Of a DNA stretch of 64,000 bases, positions 1-11,009 are shown piece after piece. This DNA comes from Xylona heveae TC161 (Eukaryota; Ascomycota; Xylonomycetes; Xylonales; Xylonaceae), in assembly GCF_001619985.1 (NCBI RefSeq), contig NW_017264199.1:186001-250000 (forward strand), read 5' to 3'. Each line of letters begins with the position of its first letter. The first letter of the stretch is position 1. The notes beneath the pieces were generated by a model. That model ran no database searches. It was not told the origin of the DNA and saw only the letters and a program-made list of their open reading frames with translations. Both the position numbers and the translations under genes were made by a program.

Positions 1-2333
1 TCCAAGATGACAGTATCGGCACCCTTTGTATAGCATCTGATCTTGCCGTCGGGGCAACGGTAAATGGTCGACATTCGCTTCCTCGTGGAATTGAACTCGC
101 AGAGAGCCAGAAGCTCGTACTCGAACTCTTCGCCATTGATCCTTATCATAACCGAACGAGGTTTCCGCGCAACGAATTGGTAGCCTAGGGTAACTGCACC
201 TTCAACAAGCGCGCCTTCGTCTGGTGAAGCTGCCTGATATTTGATACTATCCGGGCTCGATTCGTTTCTCTCCGGGATGACTGTGTGGCAAGTTGCAAGG
301 AGCGCCAAGAAATGGTGAATGGCTGTACCTGTCTCATGGCTGGAAAGATTTTGGCGTAATTGTTTGAGGTCGTAAACGGCGCCTTCGATATTGTCTGGGG
401 TTGCTCTTCGATCTTCAGGAACTTCATCGGCGTACTGGATCCCTCCAATAGAACATTGTCGGAATTCCATCTGGTTGCAGGTCAATGTCCCGGTTTTGTC
501 GGAAAAGATGTACTCAATCTGACCCAGCTCTTCCACAAGTGATGAGGTGCGGCATGTAGCAGGCGCATCCGTCTTGTCGTAATAGATGTCTAAATCGCAG
601 TTGATGAGAAATGCTTGGTAATACTTGACAATCTCTATCGTTACGAAAAGGGAAATAGGGACAAGGTTCGAATAAAGGACCCAGTAAGTAAATATGTCTG
701 AGAAGAATTGCCCCACGGCATTGGTGTGGCCGTAGTAAAGGTAGGAAAGCTTAGAGTGTGCGGTTATTCGAACAATCAAATCGCCAATGGAGCTGACCAG
801 ACTCAGGGCAATCAGGATACCGACAAGCATCAAAATTTGCATATTGACCATTCGCTCGACAGCTGTTGTCTTGATTGGAGTCGCAGTGGCATTGCGCATG
901 AGTTTCGTCTCATGACCGGTAAACACAACAATGCCATGCACCCAGGGAGTGTTTCGCAGTGTAGCGCCTCGAAGCAGCAGCTGGTCGGGGTTCAGCGGAA
1001 GCTCCTTCTCACCGCCGCCAGCTTGCATGGTCATGGTGGCCTCATAAGTATACAGGCTACTGTTTGGTTGCTCGGAACGCACTCTTCCGCCCAGCCTGCT
1101 GAGCTCTGTCGGGCTAACCAAATTCGCAGTCTCCGGAATGGCTTGTTTGATTTTGAGGTTGGTCTCGCCGTCCAAGTTTGCGGTCTCAATGTAGCAGAGA
1201 CCTTCCGGCTCCGAGCTGGCCAACAGCACAAGGTCTGTTGGGAACGGTTCCTCAGACTCGACTCGGACAATGTCGCCCACGGACACATTGACCCATCTCG
1301 TGTTTTCGAATTTCGAGCCTCGAAGCACTCGCGCGTTCGAATAATTGAGCGACTTGTCTGAGCTCTTCCGTTTAAAGTCCTCTATCAACTCTTTACCAGC
1401 AGAGACCAAAAGCACAATGACTAGCGGCCCCACTGTTGTCCATCGATTCGTGGGAGAAATGTTGGGAACCTGTTGCAAGACGGCGGTGAAAAGGAAGAAC
1501 AAGTTGGCATATTTGGAAAATTGCTCAAATAAAAACTTGGGAAGAAAGGTGATGATGTTGTACTTTGCAGTTGAGACGTGATTGTCGACGTATCGGTTGG
1601 CAGAATTCGCAGGAGGATTGTTTAAATGAATGATCCTCGGTCCCAAAGTCGATGGATCGACCTTTCCACGACCAAAGCCAAATTTGAAGCTCCCAGCCGT
1701 TCGCCTCTTGTGCTCGGTCGGCTTGACCCCCTCGTCCGTCCCCTCTGGTTCCAGTCGCGATGCCCGCGCGCCTGCTTCGGTCAAGGGGAGGTCCATCTCC
1801 GAATAATTCGCGCCCATGCCCAGCATGTTCTTGGCCCTGCCCACCAAACCCCCACCTAAGCTGAGAATGCTATTTCGATCCCTAGGCTTGCCGCCCATGA
1901 CATTTGGCAGAGCATGTTCATCAATGTCCCCACCCGCATTGTAATAGCCTTGCATCGATCGATCGTCGGGAAAGTCGTCCAAGTCCGAATATCGTTGGTA
2001 ATTGTTCAAACCAGAGGTTTGTGAGAAAGAGCGATCGCGATCTCCAGAAACATAAGGCCCAGAAGGCTGAGCTCCCGTAACGGTTGCAGGCCCTGTTGGA
2101 GCTGCGCCGGCAGCTCTGCCGGGCCCTCCTCCGACAAAGTCATCATAGGAGATGGAAGGTCGAGATTGGGCTTCTTCGGTATCATCGATATCAAATCGCT
2201 GCAATAAAAGATCGTCATTTACTGGCGGACGTTCGCCAGAACTGTAAACAGGTCGTGAATCGTCAAGGTCGAGAAGATTGCCTTCATTGTTTCCAGCGGA
2301 GGTGGATGAACCCCCGAATGTCCTACCCGCCAT
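1..2333 (-). CDS. DRS2: P4-type ATPase, aminophospholipid flippase (Drs2-like), 3' part missing
   Basis: Flips aminophospholipids from the outer to the cytosolic leaflet of late Golgi and endosome membranes. One uninterrupted frame runs from ATG at 2333 off the left edge (about 777 codons; the family is about 1,350). After a 200-residue disordered, Asp/Gly-rich N-terminus come the first membrane segments, the actuator motif NLDGETNLK, the P4 hallmark PISLF in the fourth membrane segment, and the phosphorylation motif FSDKTGTLT with catalytic Asp near residue 612. The last visible block, CEFNSTRKRMS followed by YTKGADTVIL, is the start of the nucleotide-binding domain. No intron is needed in the visible part. 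It shares a 1.3-kb divergent upstream region with ARG8. Family assignment is very sure; Drs2 rather than Dnf1 rests on the close match around DKTGT and CEFNSTRKRMS. Confidence 0.95.
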   Translation of the reverse strand, partial: MAGRTFGGSSTSAGNNEGNLLDLDDSRPVYSSGERPPVNDDLLLQRFDIDDTEEAQSRPSISYDDFVGGGPGRAAGAAPTGPATVTGAQPSGPYVSGDRDRSFSQTSGLNNYQRYSDLDDFPDDRSMQGYYNAGGDIDEHALPNVMGGKPRDRNSILSLGGGLVGRAKNMLGMGANYSEMDLPLTEAGARASRLEPEGTDEGVKPTEHKRRTAGSFKFGFGRGKVDPSTLGPRIIHLNNPPANSANRYVDNHVSTAKYNIITFLPKFLFEQFSKYANLFFLFTAVLQQVPNISPTNRWTTVGPLVIVLLVSAGKELIEDFKRKSSDKSLNYSNARVLRGSKFENTRWVNVSVGDIVRVESEEPFPTDLVLLASSEPEGLCYIETANLDGETNLKIKQAIPETANLVSPTELSRLGGRVRSEQPNSSLYTYEATMTMQAGGGEKELPLNPDQLLLRGATLRNTPWVHGIVVFTGHETKLMRNATATPIKTTAVERMVNMQILMLVGILIALSLVSSIGDLIVRITAHSKLSYLYYGHTNAVGQFFSDIFTYWVLYSNLVPISLFVTIEIVKYYQAFLINCDLDIYYDKTDAPATCRTSSLVEELGQIEYIFSDKTGTLTCNQMEFRQCSIGGIQYADEVPEDRRATPDNIEGAVYDLKQLRQNLSSHETGTAIHHFLALLATCHTVIPERNESSPDSIKYQAASPDEGALVEGAVTLGYQFVARKPRSVMIRINGEEFEYELLALCEFNSTRKRMSTIYRCPDGKIRCYTKGADTVIL

Positions 2334-3175
2334 TACGGCGCGCACGTCTGCGTGAAGCGCGCGGTCACGACCGGTAGAGAAAGAGACCCAATGTCATTCA
2401 TGCAATAGCCATCAAATGTCAATCGTAAGGTGCACGTCGTTCAGGGTTGCGTATAAGTCGATTGTCAAAACGCGCGTTTGTGCTGCGTCAGAAGTCTAAG
2501 CCTCCCAAGAGCTCGGAGCCTGGCACGTTGCTCAAACAAGCGATCCCTCGGATCCTCCCAGATTTTGTTCCAGGGAGCCACCATATCAAGGAGTGATTAA
2601 TTTTTATTCCGCCTCAATTAATTTCCAACAGCAATGACATTTTGAAATATTTACTTTTGGGCTAGGACGGCTTCGATGCCAATTGCTTGGATTACATTCA
2701 TTTCCCCCTAGACCAGCACTGCAGAAAATACTCTGATTTGATTGGCTAGATATCAGCTACATCCTTTATGAAGGGATACAAAGATATTGTACCGTCTTCA
2801 TGAGACAGAGTTCAACCATAGTCTATATAATTTATAACATCAAAATTGATAAACCAAACTGGGAAGAATTTCAAGACAACCCTAGGAACGGAGCCTTGGT
2901 CGATTGGTGGACTGATCCGTCAAATACTTGCGAGCGCTCGCGTTGCTCTCCCTCTCTAGAACGGACCTTTCTTAGCTATACCTAGGGAAGATTTCAACTA
3001 TATCTTAGCGAGAATTGAGCCTAGGGGCTCACTGTTTCTGTCCAAGGCTAGAAGCCCATATTTAATTACATTACATTCTTTCTCATCTACACCAGAAGTC
3101 AATCTAACAAAGGAATATTTTGAAATACTTACTTGAACTTGATCTAGTATATGTTTCATTGTAACTTTGATTTTC

Positions 3176-3218
<43 letters not shown>

Positions 3219-3666
3219 TTGGTTTTAACCTCAATTTTATTGTATCTCTGTTATATTTTCCTTTTCCAAAGAAAAGTTTCCTAAATAATCACTAGGATGA
3301 CAAAGCCACTGATAAAGAAGAGCAAAAATAAGTGACAAGATATTTGGACATAGGCAAGACTCCCCTTAGAGTATTGATTGATGACATGAAATTCAAGAGG
3401 CTACAATTTGGACTATTCTGATGCATCCCATACTACCATGGTGACTATTGTTCTTCAAGTCTCTGTAGTCCGCCGTACAGGTGGAAAGATAAGAGGCGAT
3501 AAAAAGATACGAGTCATTGGAATTATTTCGTCCGACTTTCGGACCTCAACCCCAGGCCGACACCTTCTCCCGCCTCTACTCTTTCATTCTTCAGTCGCTC
3601 AAACATTGTATCCTTTTGCTTTAGGAAACCACGATTGCTCTTTTTGTTTACTAGACTTATTCTCCA
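2334..3666. promoter_or_regulatory. Divergent intergenic region, DRS2 / ARG8
   Basis: AT-rich spacer between two divergently transcribed genes. It holds a TTA microsatellite (3178-3217) and a perfect 12-bp palindrome, GCGAGCGCTCGC, at 2930-2941. The C/T-rich tract just before 3667 is a likely ARG8 5' UTR. No coding potential that I trust. Confidence 0.5.
3178..3217. repeat. (TTA)n microsatellite, about 13 copies
   Basis: Uninterrupted TTA trinucleotide run in the DRS2/ARG8 spacer, read directly from the sequence. Its length is likely to vary between isolates. Confidence 0.97.
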
Positions 3667-5205
3667 ATGGCTTCAAATCTGGCGCTTCGCCGCGCCAGTG
3701 CGGCCCTCAAGGCCCGCACCACCGCTGTCGAACCGCTCATCTATAGAAGATACGCCTCCACTGCGACCTCGAGCCTCCCTAACCAGCTGAAAGATGCAAT
3801 CAACGTGAGTATCTAGAATGAGATATATTTCTTGAAAGCCAAACTGGATTGTCTAACTCAATTGCAAGAAGGAGGCTTCTCTCCCGGCCGCAGACCCTGC
3901 TAGTGACTCACAAACAGCTGCTCTCGTTGGAGATCAATTGCCTTACATGGTGCCGACATATGTTCGTCCCATGCCAATGTTCTCCAAGGGCGAGGGATGC
4001 TACATGTGGGACATTGAGAACCGCAAATATCTCGACTTCACCTCCGGTATTGCAGTGAACGCGCTCGGCCATGCCGACCCCGAGATGGTGGAAGTGCTTG
4101 CGGACCAGGTACGCTCCCTCACTGAACGAGAGAGAAAGGAGCATTGCTGATATTCTTCTGCTCATGAATAAAGGCCAAAACCCTCATTCATACCTCCAAC
4201 CTCTACCACAACCAATGGACCGGTGCCCTCTCGAAGCTTCTTGTCGAAAAGACCGTCGCAGCAGGATGCATGCACACAGCCTCAAAAGTCTTCGTCTGCA
4301 ACTCTGGCTCCGAAGCCAACGAAGCGGCGATTAAATTCGCCCGCAAGGTCGGCAAGATCCTCGAACCTTCAGGATCCAAGAGCGACATTGTCTCCTTCCA
4401 TAACTGCTTCCACGGCCGTACCATGGGCTCTCTCTCCGCCACGCCGAACCCGAAATATCAAAAGCCATTCTCCCCCATGGTCCCCGGCTTCCGTTATGGC
4501 AATCTGAATGACGAGGCTGCTCTGAACGAGCTCGTCAACGAGAATACTTGTGGTGTCATTATCGAGCCTATTCAGGGCGAGGGTGGAGTCAACGAGGCGA
4601 CCGAGTCCTTCCTTGTTGCTCTTCGCAACCGCTGCAACGAGGTCGGCGCTGTGCTCATCTACGACGAGATCCAGTGCGGTCTGTCCCGAACCGGTACCCT
4701 CTGGGCTCACGGAGCTCTTCCCGAGTCTGCTCATCCTGACATTCTCACCACTGCCAAGGCTCTTGGCAACGGTTTCCCCATTGGTGCTACTATCGTCAAC
4801 GAAGCGGTCGCCTCGAAGATTGTCACTGGAGACCACGGTACGACATTTGGCGGTAACCCTCTTGCTTGCCGTCTCGCGCACTACATCATTTCCCGCCTGT
4901 CCGATCCCTCGCTGCAGCAGTCTGTGCTTGCCAAGGAACAGATCTTCCGCAAACACTTTGCCGCGCTCAAGGAGCGGTTCCCCGACATCATCCAGGAAGT
5001 CCGTGGCCGCGGTCTCCTGCTCGGTTTGCAGCTCTCGCAAGACCCGACCCCGCTCATCACGGCTGCGCGTGAGCGTGGTTTGCTGATCATCACTTGCGGC
5101 AGTAACACTCTTCGTTTCGTGCCCCCTCTTGTCATCTCCGAAGAGGAAATTGCCGAGGGCATGACCATTTTGGCGGATGCAATGCAAGCCGTCTTTGCCA
5201 AATAA
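3667..5205 (+). CDS. ARG8: Acetylornithine aminotransferase, mitochondrial
   Basis: PLP-dependent class III transaminase that converts N-acetylglutamate semialdehyde to N-acetylornithine in mitochondrial arginine synthesis. Exons 3667-3804, 3869-4108 and 4174-5205 give 469 residues, normal for fungal ARG8. The N-terminus (ALRRASAALKARTTAVEPLIYRR) is basic with no acidic residue until later, as in a mitochondrial presequence. Visible motifs are CNSGSEANEAAIKFAR (PLP phosphate pocket), FHGRTMG, IYDEIQCGLSRTG, and ILTTAKALGNG with the PLP-binding Lys. Both introns (64 and 65 bp) end in AAG rather than the usual YAG. The first acceptor could shift by one codon (3869 or 3872). A plain 4-aminobutyrate transaminase is less likely given length, presequence and the VCNSGSEANEAA context. 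Confidence 0.93.
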
Positions 5206-6064
5206 GGTTTATCAAAGGATTGCATGCACTTTTTGTTAAACGATATTAGAGCGTCACATCTACCCATTTGGCCTGTCTGAATTTGGATATTTCTAGATTT
5301 TTGTCATGTACATTTTCCCCGTTGCCTTGCCAGAGCCAAAAGCATTTCATTTCAACCCTATAGATACCTTGCGTACGAGAAAAGTTATATATACAACCTT
5401 CTGATTTTTCGGATGCTTCATCCATAATTTGCCTCGATGATGCGTCTATCTGGCTCTCATGTATATATGCCGCCCGACCAAACTTCCACGGCTTCCTCGT
5501 AGCATCAATTCAATGCCCTGATTGATCTAGGCGCCATAGCAAAAAGAATGGTATTTTCGTGCTGCGAGATCAGAGATAGACCTTCGAGTCGTATTCTCCT
5601 TGCGCAGACTCCTATCGATACCAGTGTGTGCAAACACCGAACCGTGGGCTGGCTTTTGCATCTGGACACTGGGTCCATGCAAACGGCAATGAAGCCATAA
5701 AAGAAACCAATATGAAGCCCGCATAGTACCGGCTATCTTTGGTTCGAGGGCCCGAAAGCAAGTGTAGTTGCCGAAGGCAGCACAAAGCTCCACCCCAGGA
5801 TCAATCCCCAGTTGTATCCACGAGACTCCCCATCATCTCGCGAGCAAGCGGTTTCTGGGCCCGGGGAAATCACCCCGGCGCGCCACAAAGAGCGGGAGAC
5901 GCGTCGCCCAGTATTGACAGCGCAAAGGCGCATCGTTTCTTCCGCGATAGTGAGCAAAAGGCAATATGTCCCAGGAAAAGTCAGCAACAAATCTGTGCTG
6001 CTCTCCATCGTGTGTCGTGACTTTGTTTTGTTCATAATCTTTCCGACCGAGTCATCCAACAAGC
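5206..6064. other. Convergent intergenic region, ARG8 / POP7
   Basis: Space between two 3' ends, so it should hold both 3' UTRs and terminators. AT-rich tracts follow the ARG8 stop (5210-5420). Open frames here are short and look random. Confidence 0.5.
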
Positions 6065-6836
6065 TCAGCGTAAACTAACTGCAATCTCAACCATGCTTGT
6101 CATCCGAATCTGCGCTTCGGGCACTTGTTCATTTTCTTCCTCTTGTTTTTCCTCCTCTTTCGCGTCGACCTCTGCTTCCTTCATTTCGACATCGGCCTTG
6201 CTGTCTCCATTTCCCTTTCCCTTTCCCTTTTCCATCTCGTCTGTCCGCGGCGCCACCGGTGCCGGCTGCTGGCCCTCTACTTCCACAATATCATCGACAG
6301 TGCCCACCGTGCCCGTGCGTATTCTGACTCTGCAATCCTCTTGCCCCTGGAAAAACAATCCCAGGTTGAGCGCTTTCTCAATTGCCTTGCCTGTAGCTTT
6401 GATCAAAATCTCTTCTGGCTCGCCCTGTTCTGTTCGCCCGGTTTGCGCAATCTTGGCGGCATCCTTGCCTGGGCCGAGCAGGTCGACTTTGCCCATGGTA
6501 CGCTTGTCCACTTGCTCAAGGAATTTGCGCACGCGCTTCACGGCTGATATGAATGGTGTGTGGGTCGATATGTAGACGATCTTTGCTTCACGGCGGCCGG
6601 TATAGGGTGAGGCAATGGGAGCGTGCATCAGGGGTCGCTTTTTAACGCGGTAGTCTGGTGAGATGGATGTTAGCCCAGCTGAAGAGAAAATGGAGCGGTC
6701 ATTGCGAACTAGGGGGAGGGGAAGGTGGGAAGTTGTGTGGGTGAATTGTAAAGCATGAAAGGAACGTACTTGAGGGGAGCCGCTGGAGTTTGTCTGACGG
6801 TGTGGGTTCTTTTCTTTTAGGTGTCATCATGGGCAT
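6065..6836 (-). CDS. POP7: RNase P/MRP protein subunit Pop7 (Rpp20-like, Alba fold)
   Basis: Small Alba-like subunit of RNase P and RNase MRP, which process pre-tRNA and pre-rRNA in the nucleus. Exons 6836-6770 and 6654-6065 join in phase across a 115-bp intron (GTACGT donor, CAG acceptor) to give about 218 residues. The core reads RPLMHAPIASPYTGRREAK, then KIVYISTHTPFISAVKRVRKFLEQV, and ILIKATGKAIEKALNLGLFF, which is the Alba core of Rpp20/Pop7. The C-terminal third is an acidic Glu/Lys tail of the kind seen in fungal homologues. Three ATGs lie close together (6836, 6830, 6827); the first is used here, and the frame stays open further upstream, so the exact start is uncertain. It shares a 376-bp divergent region with LIP2. 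Confidence 0.82.
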
Positions 6837-7212
6837 ATCAGGAATATGAACCAAATCTTCTATTTTCTGGTGGGGCAAATTCCTGGTGGAGCGACAATGA
6901 AAAAGTTGCGCCCAGTGGTCAGGAAATAATATGTTGCTGTCTTGAATTCCGCGAAGTTATCGGAGCTGCAACTGGCCCACCGCCCTGCCGCTCTGGCAGA
7001 AAAACAAGCGCGCCAAAACAACCGAGGAGCTGTCTTTCTTGTCCCGGTCCGGCTTGTCTAAACATTAAATCACCGCGTCATTGGCAAAACCAAAAGGACC
7101 CTCCGAACAATTTCAACCCCTTAAACGTACTTCCACCGCCATTTCTCCATTTCTTATAGGACATGAAAGTCCATCAAGTGTGATCATACTCAATCGGCAC
7201 CTATCTGACACA
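6837..7212. promoter_or_regulatory. Short divergent promoter, POP7 / LIP2
   Basis: 376 bp separate the two start codons, so both genes must share or closely pack their promoters. No clear TATA box. An in-frame open stretch before the LIP2 ATG lacks an ATG and is not counted as coding. Confidence 0.5.
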
Positions 7213-7986
7213 ATGCGCCTGCGTCTCGGCCACCTCCACGTCCCCAGCGTGACCAGCTACCAGCACGCCGCAGCTTTACAATCCCGACTTGTCCATGCAT
7301 TTCTGGCCTCCAAATCATCCACATCGTCCACAGCAGCACCAAAACTTACAATCCCGCATGGCACCACAAACATAACCATCCCACCTGGGCCATCCATACT
7401 CACCTTTGAGATGCAGCCCGTATACACCTGCGGACGGCGGGAAATTGGTACCATCAGCCCCGAGCAGCAAGCATTTCTGCGTGCCAACGGACAGGCGCAG
7501 TTTGTCGAAGCCCAGCGCGGGGGCCAAACGACGTTCCACGGTCCCGGGCAACTTGTGGCCTATCCCATCATTGATCTACGCGAACATAATATTCGGCCGC
7601 GGTGCTATGTGAGGTTATTGGAGAACAGCGTGATCGCGACGCTGGCGAGGTATGGGATCAAGGGCTTCACGACAGATAATCCGGGCGTGTGGACGACAGA
7701 AGACAAGAAGATTGCGGCGGTGGGCGTGCATCTGCGGCGCAATGTCACGAGTCATGGGATTGGACTCAATGTGAATACCGACCTGTGGTGGTTTAATCGC
7801 ATAGTGGCGTGCGGATTGGAAGGCAAACAGACGACGAGCTTGGAACGTGAGGGTGTTCAGGGCAAGACGGTCGAAGAAGTCGGCGCAGTGTTTGCGCATG
7901 AGTTTGGGAAACTCTTGGGCGCGGAGGAAATGTATCCTCTCACGGAAGAGCGGATATTGGAGCTACCTGAGGGCACTGGGTCATGA
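7213..7986 (+). CDS. LIP2: Lipoyl(octanoyl) transferase, mitochondrial (LipB type)
   Basis: Moves octanoate from acyl carrier protein to lipoate-dependent enzymes (pyruvate and 2-oxoglutarate dehydrogenases, glycine cleavage) in mitochondria. Single exon, 257 residues, the usual LipB size. The signature RGGQTTFHGPGQLVAYPI lies near residues 100-117. The catalytic part includes EDKKIAAVGVHLRRNVTSHG with the conserved Lys, and NRIVACGLEG, whose Cys is the expected acyl-accepting residue. ATG 7213 is the only in-frame ATG ahead of the domain. The N-terminus MRLRLGHLHV is basic and could be a short mitochondrial signal. It faces away from POP7. Confidence 0.93.
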   Translation: MRLRLGHLHVPSVTSYQHAAALQSRLVHAFLASKSSTSSTAAPKLTIPHGTTNITIPPGPSILTFEMQPVYTCGRREIGTISPEQQAFLRANGQAQFVEAQRGGQTTFHGPGQLVAYPIIDLREHNIRPRCYVRLLENSVIATLARYGIKGFTTDNPGVWTTEDKKIAAVGVHLRRNVTSHGIGLNVNTDLWWFNRIVACGLEGKQTTSLEREGVQGKTVEEVGAVFAHEFGKLLGAEEMYPLTEERILELPEGTGS

Positions 7987-8721
7987 GTGTTTGGTATAAT
8001 ATGAAGAGATTGGCGCCTTTTTTGGACCATGATAAGTGTGTGCATGGGCATGCTTATTGCTATACTGCTCAGTACCGGAAAGTACTGCCTCAGCTTCCTG
8101 ATATACCTCCTGACTGAGAATTCGTGTCAATCAGCAGATTCTGCTCGACAGAGTACACTCGGGTATCAGTACCATTGTGAGATGGGTGATATGCAAAGCT
8201 CGAGAATATCCCGGGCTGAGATAGGGAGGGTGAAGAGGAAAGGCACAGGACACCAGCGAAGAGCACGGGAAGGATATAAACCTTCATTCCCGCATCCTGT
8301 CTAGGAGGATCGGTATCATTCTCAATCTTGTCCAAACCGCTTTCGAGAAGTACAGATACAAAAGACTTGGCCAAAAGGGATGAGCAGTCGATCAAATGCT
8401 CCATTTTGGCCCTCACTCTCTCCGCGACTTATAGCGAAAAGGATATAATATCCAATACAGGCCTGCCCGCTCAGCTGTCGCAATAGTTCACGAATACATA
8501 GAACACTCAAAAGAATATGACACTCCGTATTCCTGGTATATCCAAGCTGTCTAGTCATTTACAACCACCTTTTCTGACCGTGTTTACTATGCAAAAGAAC
8601 CCCCCTCCCCCCCTAGATACCTTTTTTCCTCTTTCAAAAATTACACCAGAAAAGGTATCCTGGAACACAATCCCTAACGCCATCTTCTGTACAACCCCTG
8701 CGTGTATACCTGTGCCGAAAA
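7987..8721. other. Convergent intergenic region, LIP2 / YVH1
   Basis: 3' ends of two genes. On the minus strand, 8287-8090 encodes a 65-residue frame beginning MKVYILPVLFAGVLCLS, which looks like a signal peptide, but there is no homology I recognise and no room for a promoter clear of the neighbours. I leave it unannotated as a gene. Confidence 0.4.
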
Positions 8722-10317
8722 CTATGAATGACCATCTTTTGACGCGCCCGGCGGGAGCCTGATGCCGCCCACGGCACCCGCTGGGATATTTCGTATCTTG
8801 GCCTCATCGACGCGGCCGCGGGCCAGGCTGATTCCTGGAACAATCCACTCGCCGCAACTGCACTGCATGCCTTGCCAGGCGTACTTGCCCACGTTTGTCT
8901 TGCATTTAGGACACTCCAATCGGCCATCGAGTTTACCCTGCTCGAGCTCCGAACGCATCCACGACAGCGGATCAAGGAAATAATGCGCGCATGACGTCGC
9001 TGCGCCGGACTTGGGCTCATGTGCTACCACGAAATGTGAAGTGGCCAGGGCTCGCCTATGTCATGTAACGTCAGACTGGGCCATAATGCCATTTTTTTTT
9101 AATGAAAGGCGTAAGTTGGCTAACTCACCTGCACTTCCGACAGCGAAGGTCAAACTGTGCTGGATCCTCGCCCTCTTTCGGGGTCTGCTCGTCTTCGAAA
9201 CGAATGTCCTCGGGAGCTCTCCCCGACGCAAGGCTCAGCTCGACTTCTTTCTTGTACAGCCAGCGCTGGTAAATCGGATTCTCTGCCACGTTTTCAGGAG
9301 TGTTCATCTTGTCGTAAATCTCGAGCTGGGCCATGAAGCCCTGGTTGGGCTCGCACATGGGCCGGCCCCGGCGGATCTGGCCAAGGGCTTCGTATGGGCT
9401 GATGTGATATTTCGCCATCAGGAAGGCGGCGGCGCATGTTGCGGAGCGTGATTTTCCCATGGCACTACTCCGTACCTCGACGTTAGTATGTGCGATCACC
9501 CAGAGCATCTCCATCAGAGCATTTCAGGGGAGTATGACAATATTAGAAATCCAAGATGATAGAAGAGAGGTGAGACCAAGTGACGAAGAAGATCGTGTGC
9601 TCGTATATGGATGCCCATTGCATCGAAAAAAGAGATAAGTTAATTGGGCGCTTACCAGTGAACCAAAACACCTCCGCCGGCATCTAGTCCATCTTGAATG
9701 AATTTATTCGTAGCTTCGAAATGCTCTAGAAGGTTCTCATCCTCGATATCGTCCACCTCGACGACGTGGTGTTTGTAGGGTTGAAACAAGGCTTCTTCCA
9801 AGGGCATGCGAAGCACAGACACCACGTGTGTTATGTTTGCTTCCTTGAGCGCCTCTCTCCTGCGCAGGGAGAAGATGCTGCCAAAACATGTCAGTGCTGC
9901 GTAGAAGTCGATTTGGAGGTATGGGAAATGAAAAGAATGAAGTCATGTTTCTTTTAGTCATTCATCCAAAGACAAGGTCGACTGCTTGAAATAGCCGTGG
10001 AAGGTATTCCCGCAGCCCGGTCTTTCGGATGCACTACTGCCATAATAAAGGAGAAAAAGAAATAAAAAGTAGATATAAACAATAAAAGGAAGTATTGCAA
10101 AGAAAATAAACTGCAAAGATGTCAAAAGACTTAAAGGGTCGAAACACGGACAGTATGCGCAGCAACGAGCATCAACAGAATCACGTGTAGCAAGATAACG
10201 CAGTGCAAGAGCCCGACGATTGAAGATTTGCAATGAAACAAAGGAAAATAGTAGACAGAATACATACCCTCCAATATAGATATTATCATCGCCGGGAATT
10301 CGATCCAGTAGAGCCAT
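8722..10317 (-). CDS. YVH1: Dual-specificity protein phosphatase Yvh1 (DUSP12)
   Basis: Atypical phosphatase that helps mature 60S ribosomes by releasing Mrt4; the C-terminal zinc domain is the key part. Four exons: 10317-10268, 9877-9656, 9464-9129 and 9055-8722 (313 residues). The N-terminus NIYIGGIFSLRRREAL starts the phosphatase fold; the active site reads VHCAMGKSRSAT (H-C-x5-R). The codon for the catalytic Cys is split by intron 2 (TG/T). The C-terminus carries the Cys-rich module: CRKCRRALA, H-Y-F-L-D-P-L-S-W-M, LECPKCKTNVGKYAWQGMQCSCG. Intron 1 is unusually long (390 bp) for this window. An in-frame ATG at 10332 could add five residues. Confidence 0.95.
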
Positions 10318-11009
10318 GAGTATATTGATCAATGACGGGATTGCGGTACTCCGCTAGGGAATCCAGAGTGGGGGTTTCGTGCGACACAGACGCGGGCACG
10401 TATTTCGATATATTCTAATCAATTAAAAGCACCAATCTCTTCAGTTCAGGATTTCCGTTAATATAATTATACGTCGTGAATCACACTTGGGGAACTTAAT
10501 GCAGGTCGCATTCACACCCGTGTTCAATCAACAGAAATTTTGCTTTCTGAACTCGCTTGCGATGTTGCATGATGTAAACCATGAATTTCAACTTCCTCAG
10601 CAGAACGAGAGATAATCGCAACTACGATTACAGGTGGATTGAAATTTGAATACTATCCATTCTATTGTCTAATGCCCGATCGGTATCCAAAATAAATTTG
10701 CCATGCCTCTATGCTGTGTATGCCGTGGATATCCACCATTGGTGTCCTCTTAAAGTCCAAATTTCGCTACAAGCGGGGTAAAAATATGCTTGATCTATAT
10801 AATCAGATGCTGTCGTTGCGTCGTGATGCCGGAAGACCGGCAGATACATGGCCCTCGGTCAAAATTTCCAAGACCAAGCGTTGGAGAAATAGATATATAA
10901 AAAAAAAACTTCCTGATTCACAGACGCACTTTGAAGTCTGCGTTCGGGGGACTGGCCCTGAGATATCCACGGTCAATGTAAAGGTTATCAGCGAGTAACA
11001 TGGTTTAGC
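10318..11009. other. Intergenic region between YVH1 start and FMN1 stop
   Basis: Tandem arrangement on the minus strand, so it holds the FMN1 3' end and the YVH1 promoter. A short A-run (10900-10908) is the only low-complexity mark. No coding region recognised. Confidence 0.5.

Noticed and set aside
708-1361. 217-codon plus-strand frame opposite DRS2
   Set aside because: Shadow of the flippase coding strand; the minus-strand translation carries all P4-ATPase motifs.
2930-2941. 12-bp palindrome GCGAGCGCTCGC in the DRS2/ARG8 spacer
   Set aside because: Single occurrence with no known factor; too little to call a regulatory site.
4369-5187. 272-codon minus-strand frame opposite ARG8
   Set aside because: Antisense to a clear aminotransferase exon with GC-rich third positions; such exons often leave the opposite strand open.
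8090-8287. Small secreted-looking frame on the minus strand
   Set aside because: Only 65 residues, lies between two convergent genes, no homology; a chance signal-like start cannot be excluded.
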